From the NCBI GenBank assembly GCA_030527825.1, contig JAUNAC010000002.1:382001-446000 (forward strand): a stretch of DNA of 64,000 nt, read 5' to 3'. The notes beneath the pieces were generated by a model that saw only the letters and a list, made by a program, of their open reading frames with translations, was not told where the DNA came from and searched no databases. The position numbers were made by a program, and so were the translations under genes. Origin of the DNA: Lautropia sp. (GTDB taxonomy: Bacteria; Pseudomonadota; Gammaproteobacteria; Burkholderiales; Burkholderiaceae_E). Below, piece after piece: positions 57,274 to 64,000 of the stretch (within the stretch, counting starts at the first letter, position 1; every line of letters begins with the position of its first letter).

Positions 57274-58110
57274 TCAATCCGTTCTGATGACGGCGCCGCT
57301 TTCCAGGCGTCGCGGACTTGCCGGGTCATGCGCGTAGAGCGTGACAACGGGATGACGTTCGCACAGTGCCCGTATCTGGCGGGTGGACTCCCGATGCAGT
57401 CTGGCGTTCTGTGCCACGCCGTCGACCATCCCGGCGAGCATGCTGTCTTCACTGTAGCTGGCATCTCCAGCGATCAGCACGATGTCGTGGTCACGTTCGA
57501 TGGCCACGCTCAAGTGGCCCAGGGTATGGCCGGGGGTTGGCACCAGCCGCACGCGTCCATCGCGTGTGAGTCGCGTGCTCGCTGGGAAACTCTCCCACGG
57601 ACCATCCTCAAAGTCGATGACATCTGGCCAGAGCCAGTCGGGATAGTGCATATTCAGGTATCCCTGCAGAGGGCCGCGCCGGGAAAGGCTGGCCTGTGCT
57701 TCATGACGGGACATGATGATCCGGCTCTTAGGGAAGTGCGACAGGCCGCCAGCGTGGTCGCCATGCATGTGGGTCATCACCACCCAGCGGACATCATCCG
57801 TCGACAGGCCCATGGCCTGCAACCGCGGTCCGATTTCCTCGTCGTGCTGTACCCAGCGACGTTCGCAAAAGCGCATGAAGGGACGCCACCACGGTTGGTA
57901 GCCAGGGTCGTTGGCATGGGCGCTCTCGCCGGTATCCACGACAATCAGTCCCTCCGGATGCTCGATCAGGGTGCAGAAAATGGGCAGTCTTGGCGACCAG
58001 TGCCGGTCGAGCATGACATGGGCGGCACGTGCCGCACGGCTTTCGCCGTGTCCGGCCTGGTGGGCCGACTTGATCTGGACGCTCCCGGTCTGGATGATGC
58101 GGACTTTCAT
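57274..58110 (-). CDS. Metallo-beta-lactamase-fold hydrolase, AHL-lactonase-like
   Basis: 278 aa. The HxHxDH zinc motif is in THMHGDHAGGLSHF; further ligands are in VPTPGHTLGHLSV and IAGDASYSEDS. The overall layout (N-terminal TLIEHPEGLIVVDTGESA, zinc motif near residue 115) resembles N-acyl-homoserine-lactone lactonases of the AiiA/AttM group, but the lactonase-specific tyrosine and motif HFDH are not shown (HGDH here), so the substrate may be another lactone or ester. It diverges from a TetR regulator across a multi-half-site operator, so its expression is probably ligand-inducible. Confidence 0.85.
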   Translation of the reverse strand: MKVRIIQTGSVQIKSAHQAGHGESRAARAAHVMLDRHWSPRLPIFCTLIEHPEGLIVVDTGESAHANDPGYQPWWRPFMRFCERRWVQHDEEIGPRLQAMGLSTDDVRWVVMTHMHGDHAGGLSHFPKSRIIMSRHEAQASLSRRGPLQGYLNMHYPDWLWPDVIDFEDGPWESFPASTRLTRDGRVRLVPTPGHTLGHLSVAIERDHDIVLIAGDASYSEDSMLAGMVDGVAQNARLHRESTRQIRALCERHPVVTLYAHDPASPRRLESGAVIRTD

Positions 58111-58120
58111 GGTGATGCTG

Positions 58121-58147
58121 TTAATGCAATTAATGTTGCATTAATTG
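58121..58147. promoter_or_regulatory. Overlapping inverted repeats, TetR operator
   Basis: Two perfect nested inverted repeats: TTAATGCAA (58121-58129)/TTGCATTAA (58136-58144), and CAATTAATG (58127-58135)/CATTAATTG (58139-58147). Together they give three ATTAATG-like half-sites. The element ends 10 bp upstream of the hydrolase start codon and lies between the divergent genes. Confidence 0.8.
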
Positions 58148-58232
58148 TAGGCAGGAGATCCGTGCTGTCAAGATTTGATCTCTGCTGTTTCATATCGTTC
58201 TAGGCTTCGACATTCATTTTGGTCAGATTGCA

Positions 58233-58913
58233 ATGGTTTCTTCTTCTCATCCTCCTGCTGGCTCAGGATCCATGATGTCTCCGACCGTTGGCACGGTGGC
58301 GCTTGACGGTGTCCGGCGACGCACCGGGGGGCGTAGTGCACGGGTGCGGGCCAGCGTCATGCAGGCCCTGCAGGCGGAGTTGGCCGAAAACGGTCTGGCA
58401 AACCTGTCGCATCGGGTTGTTGCCGAGCGTGCCGGGGTGGATCCGGCGACGGTTTATCGGCGCTGGCCGACGCGCCGCCGCCTGCTGGCAGATCTGTTGC
58501 TGACACAGGCGGTATCGCTGGCGCCGCTGCCTGATACGGGCAGTTTGGCTGGGGATTTGTCGGCGTTGCTGGACAGTCTCCTGGCCAATCTGTCCGATCC
58601 GGCGCAGTGTCGGCTCTGGCGTCACTATGTCGGTCTGAGCCTGGATGAGGATCCAGAGGCCAGGGCCGCGCTGGCGGAGCTGTGGCAGGGGCGTTATGAA
58701 GGCATGGCCATGGTGCTGACACGCGCGATGGCCAGGGGGGAGCTGCTGGCAGGACTGGATCCGCAGGATGCCGGGCTGCTCGATGCAGTCGTCGAGGCGC
58801 TGGTGGCACCGGTCTGGTTTCATGCGCTGCTGACGCGCAGGCCGTTCGATGCCGGGCTGAGGCAGCGTTGCCTGTCGGCAGCGCTGGCGATCCTTCACGG
58901 GGTCAGGCGGTGA
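58233..58913 (+). CDS. TetR/AcrR family transcriptional regulator
   Basis: 226 aa. The N-terminal helix-turn-helix is NGLANLSHRVVAERAGVDPA followed by TVYRRWPTRRRLLADLL (YRRW/WPTR is typical of this TetR subgroup); a ligand-binding C-terminal domain follows. An alternative ATG at 58272, with AGGA just before it, would shorten the N-terminus by 13 residues. It diverges from the hydrolase and probably represses it through the repeats between them. The inducer is unknown. Confidence 0.9.
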   Translation: MVSSSHPPAGSGSMMSPTVGTVALDGVRRRTGGRSARVRASVMQALQAELAENGLANLSHRVVAERAGVDPATVYRRWPTRRRLLADLLLTQAVSLAPLPDTGSLAGDLSALLDSLLANLSDPAQCRLWRHYVGLSLDEDPEARAALAELWQGRYEGMAMVLTRAMARGELLAGLDPQDAGLLDAVVEALVAPVWFHALLTRRPFDAGLRQRCLSAALAILHGVRR

Positions 58914-58931
58914 TGGGTCTATGGCGAGCGC

Positions 58932-58965
58932 CAAAAAAAAATCCCGCATGGGCGGGATCTTTTGC
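58932..58965. terminator. Bidirectional terminator between tetR and tRNA-Leu
   Basis: ATCCCGC (58941-58947) and GCGGGAT (58952-58958) form a perfect 7-bp stem with a 4-nt loop. On the minus strand it is followed by nine T, a strong end for tRNA-Leu; on the plus strand by TTTT, a weaker end for the regulator. Confidence 0.9.
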
Positions 58966-59002
58966 CGAGCCAGGCCGTGCAACACGACCTGTATCGAATA
59001 AC

Positions 59003-59089
59003 TGGTGCCCAGAAGAGGACTCGAACCTCCACACCATTGCTGGCGCTAGGACCTGAACCTAGTGCGTCTACCAATTCCGCCATCTGGGC
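59003..59089 (-). tRNA. tRNA-Leu (CAG)
   Basis: 87 nt including CCA, class II with a variable arm. Acceptor GCCCAGA pairs with TCTGGGC; the anticodon loop contains CAG (TTCAGGT). It faces rnr: its 5' end lies 46 bp before the rnr start codon. Confidence 0.97.
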
Positions 59090-59103
59090 AATCAATAAAG
59101 TGT

Positions 59104-59131
59104 ATTCTAAGTCTTTTTATGAGCTTGTCAA
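59104..59131 (-). promoter_or_regulatory. Promoter of tRNA-Leu
   Basis: Read on the minus strand: TTGACA (59131-59126), 16-bp spacer, TAGAAT (59109-59104), giving a start near 59097. The -35 box lies only 4 bp before the rnr ATG. Confidence 0.75.
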
Positions 59132-59135
59132 ATCC

Positions 59136-61835
59136 ATGACGGATCCATCCAACCCTCCCAGCCGGCAGGCTATCCTGGATACGCTGGCCGAAGCGGGCGC
59201 TCCGCTTGGCATTGAGCAACTGATAGCGCGTATGCAGGTGTCACCTGAAGCGCTTGTTGGCATGCGGCGACGGGTTGCAGCCATGCAGCGTGATGGCCAG
59301 ATTCTCGCCGGACGCAAGGGTGACCTGATGCTGGTCAGCCGCATTGATCTCATTGCGGGGCGGGTCTCAGGTCATCGGGATGGTTTCGGTTTTCTGCTGC
59401 CCGATGGCGAGGGGGAGGATCTCTTCCTGCCGCCGCGTGAGATGCAGAAGGTTATGCATGGTGACCGGGTGCTGGTGCGGCGGGTCGGCACTGACCATCG
59501 CGGCCGACCCGAGGGCAAGGTGGTTGAGGTGATCGCGCGCAATCCGCGGCCGGTGGTCGGACGCCTGGTTCAGGAACGGGGCGTACTGATGCTTGCACCC
59601 GAAGATCCACGCATCAAGCATGACATTCTGGTCGAGCCGGAAGGCACCCTGGGGGCGCAGCCCGGCCAGGTGGTGTCGGCCGAGGTCAGTTGGCCGCCTG
59701 GCTGGGGCTCGCCGCCGATTGCCCGCATAACCGAAGTCCTGGGCAGTATAGATGACGCCGGCATGGAAATTGAGATCGCCGTGCGCAAGTTTGATGTGCC
59801 GCACCGTTTTAGTGAGGCTGTGCTGGCGGAGGCGGCGGCGCTGCCTGATGCGCTGCGCCCGACGGATTATCGCCATCGGGTGGACCTGCGCGACGTGCCG
59901 CTGCTCACTATCGATGGCGAGGATGCGCGCGACTTCGATGATGCGGTGTACTGCGAGCCGATGCAGGGCATGGATGGCCGCAAGGCGAAGGGCTGGCGGC
60001 TGCTGGTGGCTATTGCGGATGTCAGCCACTACGTCCGGCCGGGAACGCCATTGGATGCCGAGGCGCAGAACCGTACGACGTCGGTGTACTTCCCTCGTCG
60101 GGTGATTCCGATGTTGCCCGAGAAGCTCTCCAACGGGCTCTGTTCGATCAACCCTGAGGTCGATCGTCTCGTGCTGGTGGCCGACATGGTGGTCGATGGG
60201 GGGGGGGAAATCATCGCCTATCAGTTTTATCCGGCGGTGATGCATTCGGCGGCGCGCCTGACCTATAACGAGGTCTGGGCCATCCTGGCTGGCAGTGATG
60301 CTGAGGCCCTGGCGCGGCGCAGGCCCCTGCTCGGGCAGTTGCGTGACTTGCACGCCCTTTATGAAGCATTACAGAATGCCCGGGCTGACCGGGGGGCCAT
60401 TGAGTTCGAGACGCCTGAAACCAAGATGTTGTGTGACGCCACGGGACGCATCACCGAGATCGTTGCACAACAGCGTAATGATGCCCATCGCCTGATCGAG
60501 GAATGCATGCTCGCGGCCAATACCTGCGCCGCTGACTTTCTGGCACGCAATCATCATCCAGGTCTGTACAGGGTTCACGAGGGACCCAGCGCCGACCGGC
60601 TGGCCAAGCTGCGGGAGTTTCTGGCCGGCACCGGACTGGTGCTTGGCAATGCCGCTGCCGAGGTCCGTGAGAAGCGGGGGCCACGTCCGCAGGACTATCA
60701 GGTGCTCTCGCAGCAGATTGCGGGGCGCCCCGATGCCGCGCTGCTGCAGACGATGATGCTGCGTTCGATGCAGCAGGCCGTCTACACGCCAGAAAACCAG
60801 GGCCACTTCGGTCTGGCCTATGACGCCTATGCGCATTTCACTTCACCGATCCGGCGTTATCCCGACCTGCTCAATCACCGCGCCATCAAGGCGCTGCTGG
60901 AGAATCGCCGCTATGCGCCGGTCATCGAGGCCCAAGAGAACCAGCCTGCCGAGGATGCCGACATCGACGAGCGGGCAGGCCGGAGCAAGGGGATCGGACG
61001 GACTGGTAGCCTGGCAGCCGGTGCCGCCGTTGCCGATGTCCGGCAGGGTGACACACCAGCCGATGCCGTGCCCGGCAAGGGGCGCGGCCGTCGTCGGCGA
61101 CAGCCGGCAACGGTTGAGTCGATGGCAGTCTGGGAGTCGCTCGGCACGTTGTGCTCGGCCAACGAGCGTCGTGCCGACGAGGCTTCCCGGGACGTGCAAT
61201 CCTGGCTCAAGTGCGTCTACATGCGTGACCGGGTGGGCGAGCGTTATCGGGGGCATATCACCGGTGTGGCACCCTTTGGCATCTTCGTCACGCTCGATGA
61301 CCTGTATGTCGAGGGGCTGGTGCACGTTTCCGAGCTGGGCAATGAGTATTTCCGTTTTGATGAAGGCAGCCACATGATGCAGGGCGAGCGCACCGGGCGC
61401 CGCTATGCCCTGACCGATGCCGTGATGGTCGAGGTGTCAGCCGTCAACCTGGAGGGGCGTCGAATCGATTTTCGTCTGCTGGAGAGCGATGGTGCGGCGA
61501 TGCGCGGCCGTCATGACAGCGTGGGGGCTTCCGGACGCACGCGGGGAGCAGGTGCCGTCGCGCCCGGGCCGGGGGCAGATGTCGATGAGGAGCTTGAGGA
61601 TGCCCGGCTGGTTGGACAGCAGGGGCGGTCGTCGGCCGCCAAGTCCCGGCAACGCAAGGCACGGACTGCCGCCAGGGCCGCTGCCCCTGTGGCCGTCGAC
61701 CCGGCAGCCAAGGGCAGGGCAGCTGCTGCTGCCACCCGGGGCGGCGCGTCGCGCAAATCATCCTCGTCCCAGGCCGCCCCTGGCACCGCAAGCCGTCGCA
61801 GCGGGGGCAGCGGCCGCGGGCGTCGCGGCAGCTGA
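59136..61835 (+). CDS. rnr: Ribonuclease R
   Basis: 3'-5' exoribonuclease that degrades structured RNA, 899 aa. The order is N-terminal winged-helix region (RQAILDTLAEAGAPLGIEQL), cold-shock domains, RNB catalytic domain with the metal aspartates in DGEDARDFDDAVYCE, HFTSPIRRYPDLLNHRAIKA, then S1 domain (YRGHITGVAPFGIFVTL). An insert of about 45 residues, basic and Gly/Arg-rich (KGRGRRRRQPATVES), lies between the RNB domain and SANERRADEASRDV. A basic tail of about 120 residues follows the S1. No clear ribosome-binding site is seen. The open frame runs upstream to 58962, through the tRNA gene, and is not used. Confidence 0.94.
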   Translation: MTDPSNPPSRQAILDTLAEAGAPLGIEQLIARMQVSPEALVGMRRRVAAMQRDGQILAGRKGDLMLVSRIDLIAGRVSGHRDGFGFLLPDGEGEDLFLPPREMQKVMHGDRVLVRRVGTDHRGRPEGKVVEVIARNPRPVVGRLVQERGVLMLAPEDPRIKHDILVEPEGTLGAQPGQVVSAEVSWPPGWGSPPIARITEVLGSIDDAGMEIEIAVRKFDVPHRFSEAVLAEAAALPDALRPTDYRHRVDLRDVPLLTIDGEDARDFDDAVYCEPMQGMDGRKAKGWRLLVAIADVSHYVRPGTPLDAEAQNRTTSVYFPRRVIPMLPEKLSNGLCSINPEVDRLVLVADMVVDGGGEIIAYQFYPAVMHSAARLTYNEVWAILAGSDAEALARRRPLLGQLRDLHALYEALQNARADRGAIEFETPETKMLCDATGRITEIVAQQRNDAHRLIEECMLAANTCAADFLARNHHPGLYRVHEGPSADRLAKLREFLAGTGLVLGNAAAEVREKRGPRPQDYQVLSQQIAGRPDAALLQTMMLRSMQQAVYTPENQGHFGLAYDAYAHFTSPIRRYPDLLNHRAIKALLENRRYAPVIEAQENQPAEDADIDERAGRSKGIGRTGSLAAGAAVADVRQGDTPADAVPGKGRGRRRRQPATVESMAVWESLGTLCSANERRADEASRDVQSWLKCVYMRDRVGERYRGHITGVAPFGIFVTLDDLYVEGLVHVSELGNEYFRFDEGSHMMQGERTGRRYALTDAVMVEVSAVNLEGRRIDFRLLESDGAAMRGRHDSVGASGRTRGAGAVAPGPGADVDEELEDARLVGQQGRSSAAKSRQRKARTAARAAAPVAVDPAAKGRAAAAATRGGASRKSSSSQAAPGTASRRSGGSGRGRRGS

Positions 61836-61883
61836 AAAAGTCCGTGCAGGACGGAACGCAGGAACCCGAAAAGGATTTCTTTC

Positions 61884-62645
61884 ATGCAGATCTATGGTTT
61901 TCATGCCGTCATGGCGCGCCTGCGGCAGGCGCCTGGCAGTTTCAAGTCCCTTTATGTGGAGCGTACACGTGATGACAGTCGCGTGCGCGACCTGCTGAAG
62001 CTGGCCGCGCAGCAGGGGGTGCAGGTCGTGCGGGCCGAGCCGGGACGGCTGGATCGCATGGCCGGCGGTCGCCGTCACCAGGGCGTCGTTGCCCAGGTCG
62101 AGACCCGGCAGCTCAATATGGATCTGCCGGCGCTGCTGGATCAGCTGCACGACGGTGGGCGTCCCCCCTTTTTGCTGTTGCTGGACGGGGTGACTGATCC
62201 GCGTAACCTCGGTGCCTGTTTACGGGCGGCGGACGGTGCCGGGGTCGACGCCGTCATTGCGCCGAAGGATCATGCCGCACCGCTCACGGACATCGCCATG
62301 CACACTGCCAGCGGTGCCGGTGAGTCTGTTCCCTATATTCTTGTCACCAACCTGGTGCGCACGATCGAGAAGTTGCAGGACGAAGGCTTCATCGTCTATG
62401 GGCTGGCTGATGAAGCCAGTGCACCGCTCTACCAGACGGCATTTTCCGGCCCGATTGCCATTGTCATGGGGGCAGAGGACAAGGGCATGCGTCGCCTGGT
62501 TCGGGAGCAGTGCGATGCGCTGATCTCCATCCCGATGCAGGGCGATGTCTCCAGTCTCAATGTCTCGGTGGCGACCGGGGTCGTCCTTTATGAGGTGGTG
62601 CGGCAGCGACTGGCGACTGCAGCAGCCCCAGCCTTGCCGGGCTGA
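61884..62645 (+). CDS. rlmB: 23S rRNA (guanosine(2251)-2'-O)-methyltransferase RlmB
   Basis: SPOUT-class 2'-O-methyltransferase for G2251 in the 23S P-loop. SpoU motifs: VTDPRNLGACLRAADGAGVD, IVMGAEDKGMRRLVREQCDA and SIPMQGDVSSLNVSVATGVV. 253 aa, normal length; the N-terminal substrate-binding domain begins MQIYGFHAVMARLRQ. It lies 48 bp downstream of rnr, the usual pairing. Confidence 0.95.
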   Translation: MQIYGFHAVMARLRQAPGSFKSLYVERTRDDSRVRDLLKLAAQQGVQVVRAEPGRLDRMAGGRRHQGVVAQVETRQLNMDLPALLDQLHDGGRPPFLLLLDGVTDPRNLGACLRAADGAGVDAVIAPKDHAAPLTDIAMHTASGAGESVPYILVTNLVRTIEKLQDEGFIVYGLADEASAPLYQTAFSGPIAIVMGAEDKGMRRLVREQCDALISIPMQGDVSSLNVSVATGVVLYEVVRQRLATAAAPALPG

Positions 62646-62691
62646 GGAGCTGACCGGTCAGCCTGCTGACGGGATATCCTGTGCCGGACCT

Positions 62692-63627
62692 TCAGGCCCA
62701 GACGGCGTCCAGATCCTTGGCGGCCAGCAATTTGTCCCGCAACGCATAGCGCGACGACTGCATGCTGACGTCACTGTGCGGCGGGCGAAGGATCGGATCA
62801 ATTGCCCTGGCCGGTTCCTTGAACTGGATCATGTACTTGCCGGTGCCGTCGTAGGGGACGATGCGCGAGATCTCGGCCAGGTGAGTGATCGCAGCGACCG
62901 GGGCGACCTGATAGCCGGCGATGAATTTCAGCTTTGCAATGTGCTTGGCATTGATCCTGATGGCAAACCAGCAGTGCTCGCCGAGAAAGCGCGCCTTGAA
63001 GCCCTCGGCTCTGGCGGGTACTACGATGGTATCGAAATCACCATTTTTCGAATCTACCGGCTGGACTGTTTCATGTGGCAGTGTCTGCCGGGCGGCGCTG
63101 AAGGCATTGATTCCGAGCATGGGCAGGGCCAGCAGCATGTCGGCAAGAAAGGCCCGGGCCGTTGCCCGGGCCACGGGTGACATGCTCGGTTCAGTGGGAG
63201 TGTTCCGGTTGAGCAAGGTGACGCGTTCATGGCGTTTGGCAAGGGAGATCAGCGCGGATTCCAGATACTGGATCTCGGTCTTGCCGATCTTGTGGTTGCG
63301 ATCGAAGAAGTAGACGCCCCATGTCCAGCCTTCCTTGTTGGCGACATGGTTCTTCAGTCGGTCTCCGACAGGGTCTGCTTCACCAATGTAGATCGTTTCC
63401 TCCGCGGCGTTGCCCACGAGGATATAGACGCCCGCCTGGGAAAAACCGGGTTCGTGCTTGAGCCGATGAAATAGCTCCTTGCTGAAAACGATGCCATAAC
63501 CTGACCAGTTTGATTTGTCGACATGCCGGATACCTTCCGGATCGCCGCTTGTGGCAAAGATCGTGATCGAAAAAGGCTGGCGCGCGCCGTGTTCCTGGTT
63601 TTGTACTGGCATCTGGGCATGGTTCAT
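62692..63627 (-). CDS. GIY-YIG nuclease family protein
   Basis: 311 aa. The GIY-YIG core is at residues ~65-105: GVYILVG, then ETIYIGEADPVGDRLKNH with the conserved tyrosines and Arg/Lys, and a later Glu in TEIQYLESAL. The N-terminal ~60 residues and C-terminal ~150 residues (including GKYMIQFKEPARAIDPI) are not recognised as DNA-binding modules. Such proteins occur as single, non-UvrC chromosomal genes of unknown role. It converges on rlmB. Whether it is catalytically active and on what substrate is not known. Confidence 0.83.
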   Translation of the reverse strand: MNHAQMPVQNQEHGARQPFSITIFATSGDPEGIRHVDKSNWSGYGIVFSKELFHRLKHEPGFSQAGVYILVGNAAEETIYIGEADPVGDRLKNHVANKEGWTWGVYFFDRNHKIGKTEIQYLESALISLAKRHERVTLLNRNTPTEPSMSPVARATARAFLADMLLALPMLGINAFSAARQTLPHETVQPVDSKNGDFDTIVVPARAEGFKARFLGEHCWFAIRINAKHIAKLKFIAGYQVAPVAAITHLAEISRIVPYDGTGKYMIQFKEPARAIDPILRPPHSDVSMQSSRYALRDKLLAAKDLDAVWA

Positions 63628-63740
63628 GAGGATCTTCCGCTAGTGCCGCTGCGGTGGACGATCGTAAGCGCATCGGCGCCCGGGCAGGTTTGCCGGATAG
63701 GCGCCCGGTTTGTGCTGGCTGATGGATGAACCGGCAGGGT

Positions 63741-63775
63741 GCCGCCCGGCCGGATCGTGGGTTTCTCCGGGCGGC
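63741..63775. repeat. GC-rich hairpin between the GIY-YIG gene and the ammonium transporter gene
   Basis: GCCGCCCGG and CCGGGCGGC pair perfectly over 9 bp with a 17-nt loop. It lies 45 bp beyond the stop of the ammonium transporter gene. No T run follows it, so it may be a stabilising hairpin or a Rho-linked end. Confidence 0.5.
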
Positions 63776-63819
63776 GGGCTCCGGTGCGGGGGCGGTCGGT
63801 CTTGCTGAACGGGCCGGGA

Positions 63820-64000
63820 TCAGTGGTGATAGGCTGCCTCGCCGTGCGAGCTCAGATCAAGTCCTTCACGTTCTGCATCGGTGCTGACCCGCAGGCCAAC
63901 GGTGAGGCGGGCGATGGTGTAGGCCATGCTTGCGATCACGGCCGAGAGCACCATGGTGATCAATACCCCCTTGATCTGTACCCAGACCTGATGCGGCATG
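63820..64000 (-). CDS. amtB: Ammonium transporter, C-terminal fragment
   Basis: The last ~60 codons lie in the window; the gene continues beyond the right edge. The translation shows a final transmembrane segment (GVLITMVLSAVIASMAYTIA) and the tail EREGLDLSSHGEAAYHH, the usual C-terminus of Amt/AmtB, which contacts GlnK. In many proteobacteria amtB is under NtrC control, in keeping with the nitrogen block in this window. Confidence 0.88.
   Translation of the reverse strand, partial: MPHQVWVQIKGVLITMVLSAVIASMAYTIARLTVGLRVSTDAEREGLDLSSHGEAAYHH

Noticed and set aside
58962-59135. Upstream extension of the rnr reading frame
   Set aside because: It passes through the antisense tRNA-Leu gene and shows no RNase R similarity.
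62649-62662. Perfect palindrome GCTGACCGGTCAGC between rlmB and the GIY-YIG gene
   Set aside because: No loop and no T run, so not a terminator; no regulator known to bind it and both genes end here.

Overview
The window is one 64 kb stretch of a GC-rich (roughly 60%) proteobacterial chromosome, most likely Burkholderiales and Alcaligenaceae-like. This rests on gene order: cysS beside a TPR protein, a cyclophilin and lpxH; accA-tilS-lysC; yicC with a kinase/phosphatase pair and rph-rdgB-hemW; and glnA-DUF4124-ntrB-ntrC. The genus cannot be fixed from the sequence alone. No insertion sequence, prophage gene, integrase, rRNA or CRISPR array was seen.

Left core (1-13.7 kb): the start of an RND efflux pump gene with its adaptor, suhB diverging from trmJ, lpxH-cyclophilin-TPR diverging from cysS, then accA, tilS, lysC, tRNA-Ser(GCT) with a clear terminator, and fhs.

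Accessory region (13.7-25.4 kb): base composition drops to about 45-52% GC in sampled lines. A minus-strand run encodes a two-module glycosyltransferase, a FemAB/GNAT-like acyltransferase, a methyltransferase, an unusual flavoprotein-like protein, an FdtA-type dTDP-sugar 3,4-ketoisomerase, an FdtB-type sugar aminotransferase and a PfkB sugar kinase. It looks like a dedicated 3-amino-3,6-dideoxyhexose pathway with its own transfer machinery, and is the best candidate for an undescribed system here. Next come a zinc-type SmtB/ArsR regulator with a repeat-built histidine-rich protein, an AT-rich spacer and a low-GC adhP.

Central core (25.4-42 kb): LOG protein, yicC, a Ser/Thr kinase with its PP2C phosphatase, rph-rdgB-hemW, then a nitrogen block. 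glnA has two well-formed NtrC enhancer sites and a sigma-54 promoter, and ntrB/ntrC lie just downstream. metN-metI without a binding protein, nnrS and dadA follow.

Sulfur block (42-52.5 kb): terC, then sulfate transport split into two places (sbp-cysT-cysW, and cysE-cysA about 5 kb away) with a CysB-family regulator converging on cysA. An MFS transporter and a Kef-type antiporter lie between.

Right end (52.6-64 kb): a DUF4124-glutaredoxin protein, oligopeptidase A, folD, tRNA-Ala and tRNA-Glu with recognisable promoters, a metallo-beta-lactamase-fold hydrolase diverging from a TetR regulator around a multi-half-site operator, tRNA-Leu antisense to the start of rnr, rlmB, a GIY-YIG protein and the 3' end of an ammonium transporter gene.
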